Source of the DNA: Collinsella aerofaciens
GTDB lineage: Bacteria; Actinomycetota; Coriobacteriia; Coriobacteriales; Coriobacteriaceae
DNA length: 16,167 nt
Assembly: GCA_905213325.1 (NCBI GenBank)
Contig: CAJMHW010000038.1
Span: 1-16,167 of the forward strand
Reading direction: 5' to 3'
Positions within the stretch are counted from its first letter, which is position 1. Each line of letters begins with the position of its first letter. The notes beneath the pieces were generated by a model, which made no database searches, was not told the origin of the DNA, and saw nothing but the letters and a program-made list of their open reading frames with translations. Position numbers and translations under genes: made by a program. Of this stretch, positions 6,673 to 14,176 are shown piece after piece.

Positions 6673-7680
6673 TTACTCGGCGTGCGCGTAATCAACCTTG
6701 GCGCGGCGGGCAGTGGCCTTCTCCCAATCGCTGGTGCCCTCAAAGACATCCTGCTTGTAGGGATTGCGGCCGAGCTTCTTGGCGCGGTAGGCGATGTAGA
6801 TGATCGCGGCGACGTTGGCGACCAGCGCGGCAATCGAGACCGCGGTGGCGGCGCCGGGGTCGAGCGTGGAGTGGGTCACAAAGATGGACTCCTCCTGGAA
6901 GTAGGGGAACACCTGGGCAAACATGCACCAAATGGCCAGCGTAAAGGCGCGGTTCTGGATCCAGCCGCCCTTGTTCCAGATAAAGGCGGCGACGGTGGGC
7001 GCCAGCAGCAGCGCAAAGCCGCAGAACCAGGAGTGGGTGGGCAGGCAGTTGTAGGTGTAGCAGAAGTTCCAGATATCGTAGGCGATGATGTAGACCCAGG
7101 TCATATCGGGCCACAGCATGTCGGTCTGATCCTCGGAGGCGTAGACGCTCCACCAACCGGTCATGCAGAAGATGTTGATGATACCGGCGATGCCGTTGAA
7201 CACGTTGTTCCAGCCGGCCAGCTGCGTGGCACCTTCGGAGGTGACCCAGGTGGACTCGCCCAGGACAAAGAAGTGATAGGCGCTCTCGAAGTCGGACACG
7301 ACGGCGATCATGATGTTGATGGCGACGATCACAAACGGCCATGCGCGGAACCAATGCGCCTTGCCGATCTTTCCCCACTGGTACTTAATGGCAATGAAGC
7401 CCCAGCAACCGGCGAGCGCCGCGTATACCTTGGCGTAGTGGAACCAGCTGTTCTGGTACACATGGGTGGGGTTGGTGAGCGCCCACTCGGCACCCTGCGA
7501 AACGCCCACGGCGATGGCGACGCAGTAGATGGTCATGGCCAGCGGAGCCACGCCAAAGATGATTGCCGCGCCGAGCTTGGTGCGGCGGCCGACCTCGTTG
7601 AGCACGATGAGACCAATAAAGACCATGGCCCAGCCGGCCCAGTGGATAAGGGTATCGCTACCCCAAACATCGAACAGCAT
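6673..7680 (-). CDS. Polytopic membrane protein, probably DUF5692 family
   Basis: A 335-residue integral membrane protein with about eight or nine hydrophobic helices, for instance near residues 10-29, 36-60, 80-100, 110-130, 192-212, 216-236, 240-262 and 277-297. The loops are unusually rich in Trp, Tyr, His and Phe (SWFHYAKVYAALAGCWGF, NFCYTYNCLPTHSWFCGF), with several Cys and His near membrane edges that could hold a cofactor or bind a quinone or aromatic ligand. The C-terminus is soluble and charged. From memory this matches DUF5692, a family of unknown function; I am moderately sure. The start has AAAGGAG 6-7 bases upstream. It lies 63 bp after tetR on the same strand and ends at a strong terminator. 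By context it is a transporter or membrane redox partner for the flavoenzyme encoded divergently; no function has been shown. Confidence 0.88.
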   Translation of the reverse strand: MLFDVWGSDTLIHWAGWAMVFIGLIVLNEVGRRTKLGAAIIFGVAPLAMTIYCVAIAVGVSQGAEWALTNPTHVYQNSWFHYAKVYAALAGCWGFIAIKYQWGKIGKAHWFRAWPFVIVAINIMIAVVSDFESAYHFFVLGESTWVTSEGATQLAGWNNVFNGIAGIINIFCMTGWWSVYASEDQTDMLWPDMTWVYIIAYDIWNFCYTYNCLPTHSWFCGFALLLAPTVAAFIWNKGGWIQNRAFTLAIWCMFAQVFPYFQEESIFVTHSTLDPGAATAVSIAALVANVAAIIYIAYRAKKLGRNPYKQDVFEGTSDWEKATARRAKVDYAHAE

Positions 7681-7698
7681 GCTGCTCTCCTTTCACAC

Positions 7699-7726
7699 GC
7701 CCGCGGCCCCTCTTCTGATCGCGGGC
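7699..7726 (-). promoter_or_regulatory. Hairpin between tetR and the membrane-protein gene
   Basis: GCCCGCG (7699-7705) and CGCGGGC (7720-7726) are perfect 7-bp arms with a 14-base loop, in the 63-bp gap between the two minus-strand genes. A 10-bp palindrome, TTTGGCCAAA (7729-7738), is adjacent. There is no T-tract, so I favour an mRNA-stabilising or differential-expression element over a terminator. Confidence 0.4.
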
Positions 7727-7743
7727 AGTTTGGCCAAATGTCG

Positions 7744-8406
7744 TCAGTTCTGGGGCATGCGCTCCGGATACTTGGCGGTATAGCCCTCGATGTGGAGTGT
7801 CGAGGCGATGATTTCCTTGACCGTCTCGTCGGGCACATCGGGGTGCGTGCGGATATACATCAACAACCCCATGATGAGGGTGTAGAACGTCTCGTAGACA
7901 TGGTCGATGCGTAGCTCATGATGGGCGACAAAGTCCACCACGGTGGTGTCGCAGATGTATTGCGCCACGCGCTGGACCACGTTGTGCAGAAAGCCGCCGT
8001 AGAGCGCGCCACTGCTTGAGGTGAGCGTGCTTGGCAGTTCGTGGCCGCTGACGACCAGGCGCTTGAAGAGCGGGGCGACGGTGTCGAGCGCGCCCTCGAT
8101 ATCGCCGATGGTGCGGCCGGCGTTCCACTGCTCGAGCTCGGAGATAAAGCCGTCGATTGCTTCGTCCATGACGGCGGTGACGGCGGCGTCCATGTCGGCA
8201 AAGTAGTGGTAGAACAATGAACGCGTGCAGCCGGCTCGCTTGGTCACGGCCGATACCGATAGGTGGGACACGCCCAGCTCGGAGCTTACGGTACGTACGG
8301 CATCGAGGATCTCGCGACGGCGTTCGTCGCCCGTCAGGCGCTTTGCCGCGCTATCGGATGCGGGAACGGCATCGACCACAGAGGTATCTGCTATGTTGTT
8401 GCCCAT
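7744..8406 (-). CDS. TetR/AcrR-family transcriptional regulator
   Basis: A 220-residue regulator, close to the usual size of the family. The N-terminal helix-turn-helix spans about residues 29-75 (RREILDAVRTVSSELGVSHLSVS, then the recognition segment AGCTRSLFYHYFADM), the standard TetR DNA-binding pattern. The C-terminal two thirds form the variable helical ligand and dimer domain, whose ligand cannot be predicted. I start it at the ATG at 8406, with AAAGGCGG 7 bases upstream; an ATG at 8424 has AAGAGG directly abutting it, with no spacing. It is divergent from the Fe-S flavoenzyme gene and shares its strand with the membrane-protein gene 63 bp downstream. Two matching palindromes in the divergent promoter (8466-8480 and 8489-8503) are its likely operators, so it probably represses itself and both target genes until a ligand appears. 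Confidence 0.95.
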   Translation of the reverse strand: MGNNIADTSVVDAVPASDSAAKRLTGDERRREILDAVRTVSSELGVSHLSVSAVTKRAGCTRSLFYHYFADMDAAVTAVMDEAIDGFISELEQWNAGRTIGDIEGALDTVAPLFKRLVVSGHELPSTLTSSSGALYGGFLHNVVQRVAQYICDTTVVDFVAHHELRIDHVYETFYTLIMGLLMYIRTHPDVPDETVKEIIASTLHIEGYTAKYPERMPQN

Positions 8407-8465
8407 GTTTTTGCCGCCTTTCATCCTCTTTTGCCTGACCGTTCGCCTAACAGTCTTGAATATTG

Positions 8466-8480
8466 TTGACGGTTCGTCAA
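8466..8480. promoter_or_regulatory. Probable TetR operator 1
   Basis: TTGACG-GTT-CGTCAA is a perfect 6+3+6 palindrome. The wider sequence ATTGTTGAC...GTCAA is shared with operator 2 read on the other strand. It overlaps the divergent promoter region; a possible plus-strand -10 box TACTAT (8481-8486) abuts it. Confidence 0.75.
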
Positions 8481-8488
8481 TACTATTT

Positions 8489-8503
8489 TTGACACAATGT
8501 CAA
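8489..8503. promoter_or_regulatory. Probable TetR operator 2
   Basis: TTGACA-CAA-TGTCAA is a perfect 6+3+6 palindrome, centred 23 bp from operator 1, roughly two helical turns. Read on the minus strand it gives ATTGTTGACA, matching the flank of operator 1, so the pair is arranged as an inverted repeat. It lies about 90 bp before each of the two divergent genes. Confidence 0.75.
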
Positions 8504-8595
8504 CAATGGCGGGTGAACGGCATGGGGGCATGCCCGGCCTGTAAAAAAGAGGGGCGCCGCGGTCTCGCCGGGCTGTGGCAAGAGAAGGGACAACC

Positions 8596-11373
8596 ATGAT
8601 TCTCAACGGACCGGGGATTAGCTACACCGAGCCCGATATCGGTGCAGAGTTCGTGCCGCCGCTGCCGGAACATCCGCGCGAGGCAATCGTCAAGCTGTGC
8701 GAGCACTGCACTAACCGTCTACTGCATCGCGACGAGCTGCTGGGCTACGAGTACTGGTCGTTTGCCGAGGCCGCAACCGACGAACAGGCCGAAGTGCTCT
8801 GCAAGATGAAGATGCGCCGTCCCTACACGCTACCCGAGATGGCCAAGCTCACCGGCATGCCCGAGGCCCAGATCGAGAAGATGCTCGACGACATGAGCTA
8901 CACGGGTCTGCTCGAGTACAACTGGGAAAATCCCGAGCGCGCCAAGCAGTGGGTGCTACCCATGCTGGTGCCGGGTTCCGCCGAGTTCCTCAACATGCGC
9001 GTGAGTCAGCTCGAGGAGCATCCGGTCTATGCCAAGTTCTTTGAGCAGGCGTCCAAGGGGCCGCTGTCCAAGGCCACGCCGATGGTGCCGCCCGGAGGCG
9101 CCGGCATCGGCATGCATGTCATTCCGGTCGAGAAGGCCATTGATGCCACGAGCACCTCGGTGCCGATTGAGCATATCGAGCATTGGCTCGACAAATACGA
9201 GGGTAAGTATGCCGCCAGCACCTGTAGCTGCCGCGCGAGCCGTCGCGTGATGGGCGAGGGCTGCGCCGACGACCCCGCCGACTGGTGCATTGCCGTGGGC
9301 GATATGGCCGACTACGTGGTCGAGACCGACCGCGGCCACTATGTGACGCGCGAGGAAGTCTACGACATTTTGCGCCAGGCCGAGGACAACGGCTTTGTGC
9401 ACCAGATTACCAATATCGACGGTGAGAACAAGATCTTCGCCATCTGCAACTGCAACGTCAACGTGTGCTACGCCCTGCGCACCTCGCAGCTGTTCAACAC
9501 GCCCAACCTGTCGCGATCGGCCTATGTCGCCAAGGTCGAGAAGGACAAGTGCGTGGCCTGCGGTCGCTGCGTTGAAGTGTGCCCGGCCGGTGCCGCCAAG
9601 CTGGGCCAGAAGCTCTGCAGCAAAAAGGCCAGCGGACAGGTGCCCGAGTATCCGCGCCAAGAGCTGCCCGATGCCACCAAGTGGGACCACACCAAGTGGT
9701 CGCCCAACTACCGCAACGATAACCGTATCGAGACGCACGAGTCCGGCACCGCGCCCTGCAAGACGGCCTGTCCCGCGCATGTCGCCGTTCAGGGCTATCT
9801 GAAGCTCGCGGCTCAGGGTCGCTATGACGAGGCGCTGGCGCTCATCAAGCGCGAGAACCCGCTGCCCGCTATCTGCGGCCGCGTGTGCAACCGCCGCTGC
9901 GAGGATGCCTGCACTCGCGGCCGTGTGGACGCCGCCGTGGCTATCGACGAGGTCAAGAAGTTTATCGCCCAGCGCGATCTTGATGCCGCGACCCGCTATG
10001 TCCCGCCCGTGGTGACGCCGACACGCGCTGGCGGCTTCGATCAGAAGATCGCCATCATCGGTGCCGGCCCGGCCGGTCTGTCCTGCGCCTTCTATCTGGC
10101 CGAGAAGGGCTACAAGCCCGTCGTGTTCGAGAAGAACGAGCGCCCGGGCGGCATGCTCACCTACGGTATTCCCAGCTTTAAGCTGGAGAAGGACGTTATC
10201 GAGGCAGAGGTCGAGATCATTCGCCTGATGGGCGCCGAGTTCCGCTATGGCGTGGAGGTCGGTCGCGATGTGACGCTCGACGAGCTGCGCGCGCAGGGCT
10301 TTAAGGCCTTTTATGTTGCCATCGGCTGCCAGGGCGGCCGCCTCGCCGGTATTCCGGGCGAGGATGCCGAGGACGTGACCGTGGCCGTCGACTTTTTGCG
10401 CGAGGTCAACAGTGGCAAGATCGACGCACTGCCCGGCCGCACCATCGTGGTGGGCGGCGGCAACGTGGCTATCGATGTCGCGCGCAACGCCTGCCGTCTG
10501 GGTTCCGAGCACGTTGAGATGTTCTGCCTGGAGAGCGATGCCCAGATGCCTGCCAGCGAGGAGGAGCGTCGCGAGGCCATTGAGGATGGCGCGCACATCA
10601 GCTGCGGATGGGGCCCCAAGGAGATTCACCTGGACGAGGCCGGTCGCGTGTGCGGCATCACCTTCAAGCGCTGCACGCGTGTCTTTGACGACGAGGGCCG
10701 TTTTGCGCCCGAGTACGACGAGAACGATCTGCGCCGTGTCGATGCCGACCGTGTCGTCATGTCGATTGGCCAGTCCATTGTGTGGGGCGACCTGCTGGCT
10801 GGCTCCAAGGTGGAGCTCGGCCGCGGCCAGGGCGCCCTGGCCGATCCCCAGACTTACCAGACCGCCGAACCCGACATCTTTGTGGGCGGCGACGTCTACA
10901 CCGGCCCCAGCTTTGCCATCGATGCCATTGCCGCCGGCCACGAGGCTGCCGTGTCCATCCATCGCTTTGTGCAGCCGGGCTCCACGCTCACCATCGGCCG
11001 CAACCAGCGCCGCTACACCGCGCTCGACCGCGACGATGTCGTGATCGAGAGCTACGACAACGCGAGCCGCGAGGTTGCGCATGTGGACCGCGAACGCGAG
11101 AAGGCTGCGCCGTTTAGCGAGTATGTTGAGACCTTTACCGAGGAGCAGGTGCGCGCCGAGACCGCCCGCTGCCTGGGCTGCGGCGCCTCGATCGTCGACC
11201 CCAACAAGTGCATCGGCTGCGGCCTGTGCACCACCAAGTGCGCGTTCGACGCCATCCATCTGGATCGCGACCGCCCCGAGTGCTCCACGATGGTCAAATA
11301 CGAGCAAAAGCTTCCAAGCCTGGGCAAGTACGCGCTCAAGCGCGCCATCAAGATTAAATTCGGGAAGAAGTAA
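8596..11373 (+). CDS. Multi-cluster Fe-S/FAD/NAD(P) oxidoreductase, GltD/NfnB-like core
   Basis: A 925-residue cytoplasmic flavoenzyme in four blocks. Residues about 1-300 hold a helix-turn-helix-like stretch (YTLPEMAKLTGMPEAQIEKML) and unusual cysteine motifs: C210-S-C212, C223, C231, and C284-N-C286 with C291. A ferredoxin-type motif follows (C319, C322, C325, C329-Pro). Residues about 385-840 resemble the glutamate synthase small subunit (GltD) and NfnB: an Fe-S motif (C388, C392, C427, C431, C435, C439), FAD-binding GAGPAG (489-494), NAD(P)-binding GGGNVA (620-625), and a second FAD contact (IFVGGDVYTGPSFAIDA). The C-terminus adds C859, C862 and a cluster motif (C872, C875, C878, C882). 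It should move electrons between NAD(P)H and an unknown partner. The ATG at 8596 has AAGGG 6 bases upstream. There is no glutamate synthase large subunit beside it, so it is not an ordinary GltD. TetR control points to an inducible catabolic or detoxifying role. Confidence 0.93.
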   Translation: MILNGPGISYTEPDIGAEFVPPLPEHPREAIVKLCEHCTNRLLHRDELLGYEYWSFAEAATDEQAEVLCKMKMRRPYTLPEMAKLTGMPEAQIEKMLDDMSYTGLLEYNWENPERAKQWVLPMLVPGSAEFLNMRVSQLEEHPVYAKFFEQASKGPLSKATPMVPPGGAGIGMHVIPVEKAIDATSTSVPIEHIEHWLDKYEGKYAASTCSCRASRRVMGEGCADDPADWCIAVGDMADYVVETDRGHYVTREEVYDILRQAEDNGFVHQITNIDGENKIFAICNCNVNVCYALRTSQLFNTPNLSRSAYVAKVEKDKCVACGRCVEVCPAGAAKLGQKLCSKKASGQVPEYPRQELPDATKWDHTKWSPNYRNDNRIETHESGTAPCKTACPAHVAVQGYLKLAAQGRYDEALALIKRENPLPAICGRVCNRRCEDACTRGRVDAAVAIDEVKKFIAQRDLDAATRYVPPVVTPTRAGGFDQKIAIIGAGPAGLSCAFYLAEKGYKPVVFEKNERPGGMLTYGIPSFKLEKDVIEAEVEIIRLMGAEFRYGVEVGRDVTLDELRAQGFKAFYVAIGCQGGRLAGIPGEDAEDVTVAVDFLREVNSGKIDALPGRTIVVGGGNVAIDVARNACRLGSEHVEMFCLESDAQMPASEEERREAIEDGAHISCGWGPKEIHLDEAGRVCGITFKRCTRVFDDEGRFAPEYDENDLRRVDADRVVMSIGQSIVWGDLLAGSKVELGRGQGALADPQTYQTAEPDIFVGGDVYTGPSFAIDAIAAGHEAAVSIHRFVQPGSTLTIGRNQRRYTALDRDDVVIESYDNASREVAHVDREREKAAPFSEYVETFTEEQVRAETARCLGCGASIVDPNKCIGCGLCTTKCAFDAIHLDRDRPECSTMVKYEQKLPSLGKYALKRAIKIKFGKK

Positions 11374-11459
11374 GAAACGCAACAAGCAGGAGAACGGCGC
11401 AGAGAGCGGTTGGACAGCGAGCGAGTCCCAGGCGTGGCGAGGTGCCTTGAAAGAGGAGG

Positions 11460-11480
11460 GCATAGGGCTTTTGCCCATGC
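11460..11480 (+). other. Weak hairpin after the flavoenzyme gene
   Basis: GCATAGGGC (11460-11468) pairs with GCCCATGC (11473-11480) with one bulged base and a TTTT loop. It lies about 87 bp after the stop codon. No T-tract follows, so it is at best a poor terminator; the rest of the 194-bp gap to hypA holds no gene that I can support. Confidence 0.3.
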
Positions 11481-11533
11481 CCGACGATTGAAAGGCAGAT
11501 CGCCCGTCTGGGGCTCGCGCAGCGTCAAGCCGA

Positions 11534-11555
11534 CCGCCGTTCGGTAGAACGGCGG
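11534..11555 (+). promoter_or_regulatory. Hairpin abutting the hypA ribosome site
   Basis: CCGCCGTTC (11534-11542) and GAACGGCGG (11547-11555) are perfect 9-bp arms with loop GGTA. The stem ends directly before the ribosome site AAGGA (11556-11560). Stacked against the ribosome site it could protect the mRNA or tune initiation. The clpB leader has a comparable stem with loop CGTA. Confidence 0.5.
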
Positions 11556-11567
11556 AAGGAATTAAAA

Positions 11568-11996
11568 GTGCACGAGCTCGGAATCGTCTATCACATCATT
11601 CGCGATGTTGAGAATGTGGCGCGCGCTCATGGCGTGCGTCGCGTTTCGAGCGTCACGCTGCTGCTGGGCGAGGTCTCGGGCGTCGTCCCCGATCTACTAC
11701 TCGACGCTTGGCGCTGGGCGGCGGATAAAAAGCCTATCACGCAGGGCGCGGAGCTTATCGTGGAGCCTGTCGAGGCCGTGACGCATTGCGAGGCGTGCGG
11801 CCGCGACTACGCGACGGTCGAGCACGGCAAGACCTGTCCCCATTGCGGTAGCGGCGAGACCTATTTGCTGCAGGGCCAAGAGGTCATGATCAAACAGATC
11901 GAGACCCCCGACGAGGACCCGGCAGACGCTGTCCCCGACGGTCCTTCCGACGCCCCCGATGCCGTCGACGCCGCCAACCCTCTCCACATCGCCTAA
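11568..11996 (+). CDS. hypA: Hydrogenase/urease nickel metallochaperone HypA
   Basis: HypA delivers nickel, with HypB, to [NiFe]-hydrogenase (or urease) precursors in the cytoplasm. The 142-residue product starts MHELGI, giving the conserved N-terminal Met-His-Glu that binds nickel. The zinc site is complete: C74-x-x-C77 and C90-x-x-C93. The GTG start has AAGGA 7 bases upstream and must be right, because His2 has to follow it. The family is usually about 113-117 residues; here a low-complexity acidic Pro/Asp/Ala tail of about 28 residues (TPDEDPADAVPDGPSDAPDA) is added after IKQIE. No hypB, hypC-F, hydrogenase or urease genes are next to it, so it stands alone downstream of the Fe-S flavoenzyme. 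Its clients, presumably a hydrogenase elsewhere, are not visible. Confidence 0.95.
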   Translation: MHELGIVYHIIRDVENVARAHGVRRVSSVTLLLGEVSGVVPDLLLDAWRWAADKKPITQGAELIVEPVEAVTHCEACGRDYATVEHGKTCPHCGSGETYLLQGQEVMIKQIETPDEDPADAVPDGPSDAPDAVDAANPLHIA

Positions 11997-12333
11997 CATC
12001 CAATGACTACATGGGCTAGAGTTCTAAACATATTTGCTTCGGTTAGTCAAGTCATGTCTGTTTAAACAAAATGGTGGCACGCAGACGCATTGGGATCCAC
12101 CTAAAAGCGGTCTTAACGAACAGTGCACCTTTATATGTCTTTGAAAGCAATCAGCAAATCACGTTTTAGCAGGCAATAAGCTGTAAACCGGCAACGTAAT
12201 CAATTTGTAACAAACTTAGACGTTTAAACAAATAATCCAACCTTTTGCGAATTTAGCTATAATTCCACAAACCAAACAGGTATACTTCCTTCATGTCGTG
12301 TAGGAAATACGTAGACAAAAAGGAGGTTATGTG
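11997..12333 (+). promoter_or_regulatory. AT-rich promoter region of the PTS operon
   Basis: The 337-bp gap holds no supportable gene. A perfect -10 box TATAAT lies at 12258-12263, about 70 bp before the start, with no clear -35. GTTTAAACAAA occurs twice (12060-12070 and 12222-12232), each containing the 8-bp palindrome GTTTAAAC, 162 bp apart. The ribosome site AGGAGG is at 12321-12326. The marked drop in GC against the flanking genes fits a long regulatory leader. Confidence 0.6.
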
Positions 12334-13323
12334 ATGGTAAGTATTGTTCTTGCTAGCCACGGGGACTTGGCAGCTGGAATCAAGCAGACGGGCTCGATGG
12401 TCTTTGGCGATCAGCCGTCTGTTGCCGTGGTCTCGCTCGAGCCGAGCATGGGCCCCGACGACTTCCGTGCCAAGGTCGAGGAAGCAATCGCTTCCTTCGA
12501 GGACCAGGAGCAGGTGCTCTTCCTCGTTGATCTGTGGGGCGGCACGCCGTTCAACCAGATCAGCGGGCTCATCGAGGGCCATGATTCCTGGGCTATCGTC
12601 ACCGGTGTCAACCTGCCTATGCTCATCGAGGCATATTCGCAGCGCTTTGACGCAAAGAACACTGCACATGCGATCGCAAAACATCTCGTGACTGAGGCTA
12701 AGGCTGGCGTGCGCGTCAAGCCCGAGTCTCTGGAGCCCGAGGAGAAGAAGCCGGCTGCGGCCGCCGCTGCTCCTGCAGGCGCCATCCCTCCGGGAACGGT
12801 CATCGGCGACGGGCACATCAAGATTGCCCACGTCCGTATCGACACCCGTCTGCTTCATGGTCAGGTGGCCACCACGTGGACCAAGCAGATCAACCCCAAC
12901 CGCATCATCGTGGTTTCCGACGGCGTTGCTCACGACGAGCTCCGCAAGACCATGATCGAGCAGGCTGCCCCTCCGGGAGTCCATGCCAACGTCGTGCCCA
13001 TCAAGAAGATGGCCGAGGTCGTCAAGGACACGCGCTTTGGTGACACCAAGGCCATGCTGCTCTTCGAGAACCCGCAGGATCTGCTCAAGGCCATCGAGGC
13101 CGGCGTCGACATCAAGGAAGTCAACATCGGTTCCATGGCTCACTCCAAGGGCAAGGTCGTCGTCACCAACGCCGTCGCCATGGGCGATGACGACGTTAAG
13201 ACTCTCGAGGCCCTCAAGGCCAAGGGCGTCAAGTTCGAGGTCCGCAAGGTTCCTTCGGATTCCTCCGAGGATCTCGACGCCATGTTGAAGAAAGCTAAGG
13301 CCGAACTGGCCGCTCAAGCATAG
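12334..13323 (+). CDS. manX: Mannose-family PTS enzyme IIAB (fused)
   Basis: The cytoplasmic phosphotransfer component of a mannose-class (4.A.6) sugar PTS, passing phosphate from HPr to the sugar during uptake. The 329-residue product joins IIA and IIB as in E. coli ManX. The IIA domain (about 1-135) has the phospho-accepting His9 in LASHGDLAAG. An Ala/Pro-rich hinge (about 140-156, KKPAAAAAAPAG) leads to the IIB domain, with active His175 in RIDTRLLHGQV. The ATG at 12334 follows AGGAGG by 7 bases; a GTG directly before it is less well placed. manY starts 18 bp after its stop. The sugar cannot be named from sequence: mannose, glucose, fructose, amino sugars and others use this class. Confidence 0.95.
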   Translation: MVSIVLASHGDLAAGIKQTGSMVFGDQPSVAVVSLEPSMGPDDFRAKVEEAIASFEDQEQVLFLVDLWGGTPFNQISGLIEGHDSWAIVTGVNLPMLIEAYSQRFDAKNTAHAIAKHLVTEAKAGVRVKPESLEPEEKKPAAAAAAPAGAIPPGTVIGDGHIKIAHVRIDTRLLHGQVATTWTKQINPNRIIVVSDGVAHDELRKTMIEQAAPPGVHANVVPIKKMAEVVKDTRFGDTKAMLLFENPQDLLKAIEAGVDIKEVNIGSMAHSKGKVVVTNAVAMGDDDVKTLEALKAKGVKFEVRKVPSDSSEDLDAMLKKAKAELAAQA

Positions 13324-13341
13324 TAAAGGAGGGTCCGATAC

Positions 13342-14160
13342 ATGTCTGCAATCACTATTCTGCTTGTTGCGATTGTCGCGTTGCTTGCCGGTATGGAAGG
13401 CATTCTGGATGAGTTCCAGTTCCATCAGCCGCTCGTGGCATGCACGCTTATCGGTCTCGTAACCGGTCACCTTCAGGAGGGCATCCTCCTGGGCGGTTCG
13501 CTCCAGATGATGGCCCTTGGCTGGGCTAACGTCGGCGCCGCCGTCGCGCCTGACGCCGCTCTGGCCTCGGTCGCTTCTTCGATCATCATGGTGCTCGCCC
13601 TCAACGGTGGCGCCACTGATTCGGCCAAGGCCGTTACCGCGGCCATCGCCGTCGCCGTCCCGCTGTCGGTCGCTGGTCTGTTCCTGACCATGATCTGCCG
13701 TACCATTGCTACCGCTATCGCTCACGCCATGGACGGTTGCGCCGAGAAGGGCGACTTCTCCGGCATCGAGCGCTGGCAGTACGCTGCCATCCTCATGCAG
13801 GGCCTTCGTATCGCCATCCCGGCAGTACTTCTGTGCGTTATCCCGGCCGAGGCTGTTACCAACGCGCTTAACGCTATGCCCGACTGGCTGTCCGGCGGCA
13901 TGGCCGTCGGCGGCGGCATGGTCGCTTCCGTCGGTTACGCCATGGTCATCAACATGATGGCCACCAAGGAGACCTGGCCGTTCTTCATCCTCGGCTTTGT
14001 CCTTGCTGCCATCCCTCAGCTCACGCTGATCGCCCTTGGCCTCATCGGCATCTCCCTTGCCCTCATCTACCTTGGCCTTAAGGATCTGGCCAAGCAGGGT
14101 GGCGGCACGGGCGGTGGCTCCGGCGACCCGCTCGGCGACATTCTGAACGATTACGAGTAG
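13342..14160 (+). CDS. manY: Mannose-family PTS membrane component IIC
   Basis: An integral membrane subunit of the sugar channel, 272 residues. The start MSAITILLVAIVALLAGMEG and the motif EGILLGGSLQMMALGWANVGAAVAPD are characteristic of mannose/sorbose IIC, followed by several hydrophobic helices and a hydrophilic Gly-rich C-terminal tail (GGGTGGGSGDPLGD). AAAGGAGGG lies 8 bases before the ATG. It forms the membrane complex with IID, encoded 16 bp downstream, and receives phosphate from IIAB. The order IIAB-IIC-IID is the standard one. Confidence 0.96.
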   Translation: MSAITILLVAIVALLAGMEGILDEFQFHQPLVACTLIGLVTGHLQEGILLGGSLQMMALGWANVGAAVAPDAALASVASSIIMVLALNGGATDSAKAVTAAIAVAVPLSVAGLFLTMICRTIATAIAHAMDGCAEKGDFSGIERWQYAAILMQGLRIAIPAVLLCVIPAEAVTNALNAMPDWLSGGMAVGGGMVASVGYAMVINMMATKETWPFFILGFVLAAIPQLTLIALGLIGISLALIYLGLKDLAKQGGGTGGGSGDPLGDILNDYE

Positions 14161-14176
14161 GAGGGGAGTGATACAT

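Noticed and set aside
8575..8595. Upstream GTG start adding 7 residues to the flavoenzyme
   Set aside because: The added codons contain the AAGGG ribosome site for the ATG at 8596, and the GTG itself has no suitable ribosome site.
8956..11478. Long minus-strand open frame (840 codons) opposite the flavoenzyme
   Set aside because: It is a mirror frame of a GC-rich gene with Ala/Gly/His/Leu-rich low-complexity translation; the plus-strand frame has all the cofactor motifs.
12075..12092. Possible sigma-54 promoter (TGGCAC) upstream of the PTS operon
   Set aside because: The -12 part does not match TTGC at the required spacing and the site is about 255 bp from the gene; mannose PTS operons can be sigma-54 dependent, but the evidence here is too weak.
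12142..12156. CRE-like site TGAAAGCAATCAGCA upstream of the PTS operon
   Set aside because: Only the left half matches the catabolite-control consensus, the symmetry is poor, and CcpA-type control is not established for this lineage.
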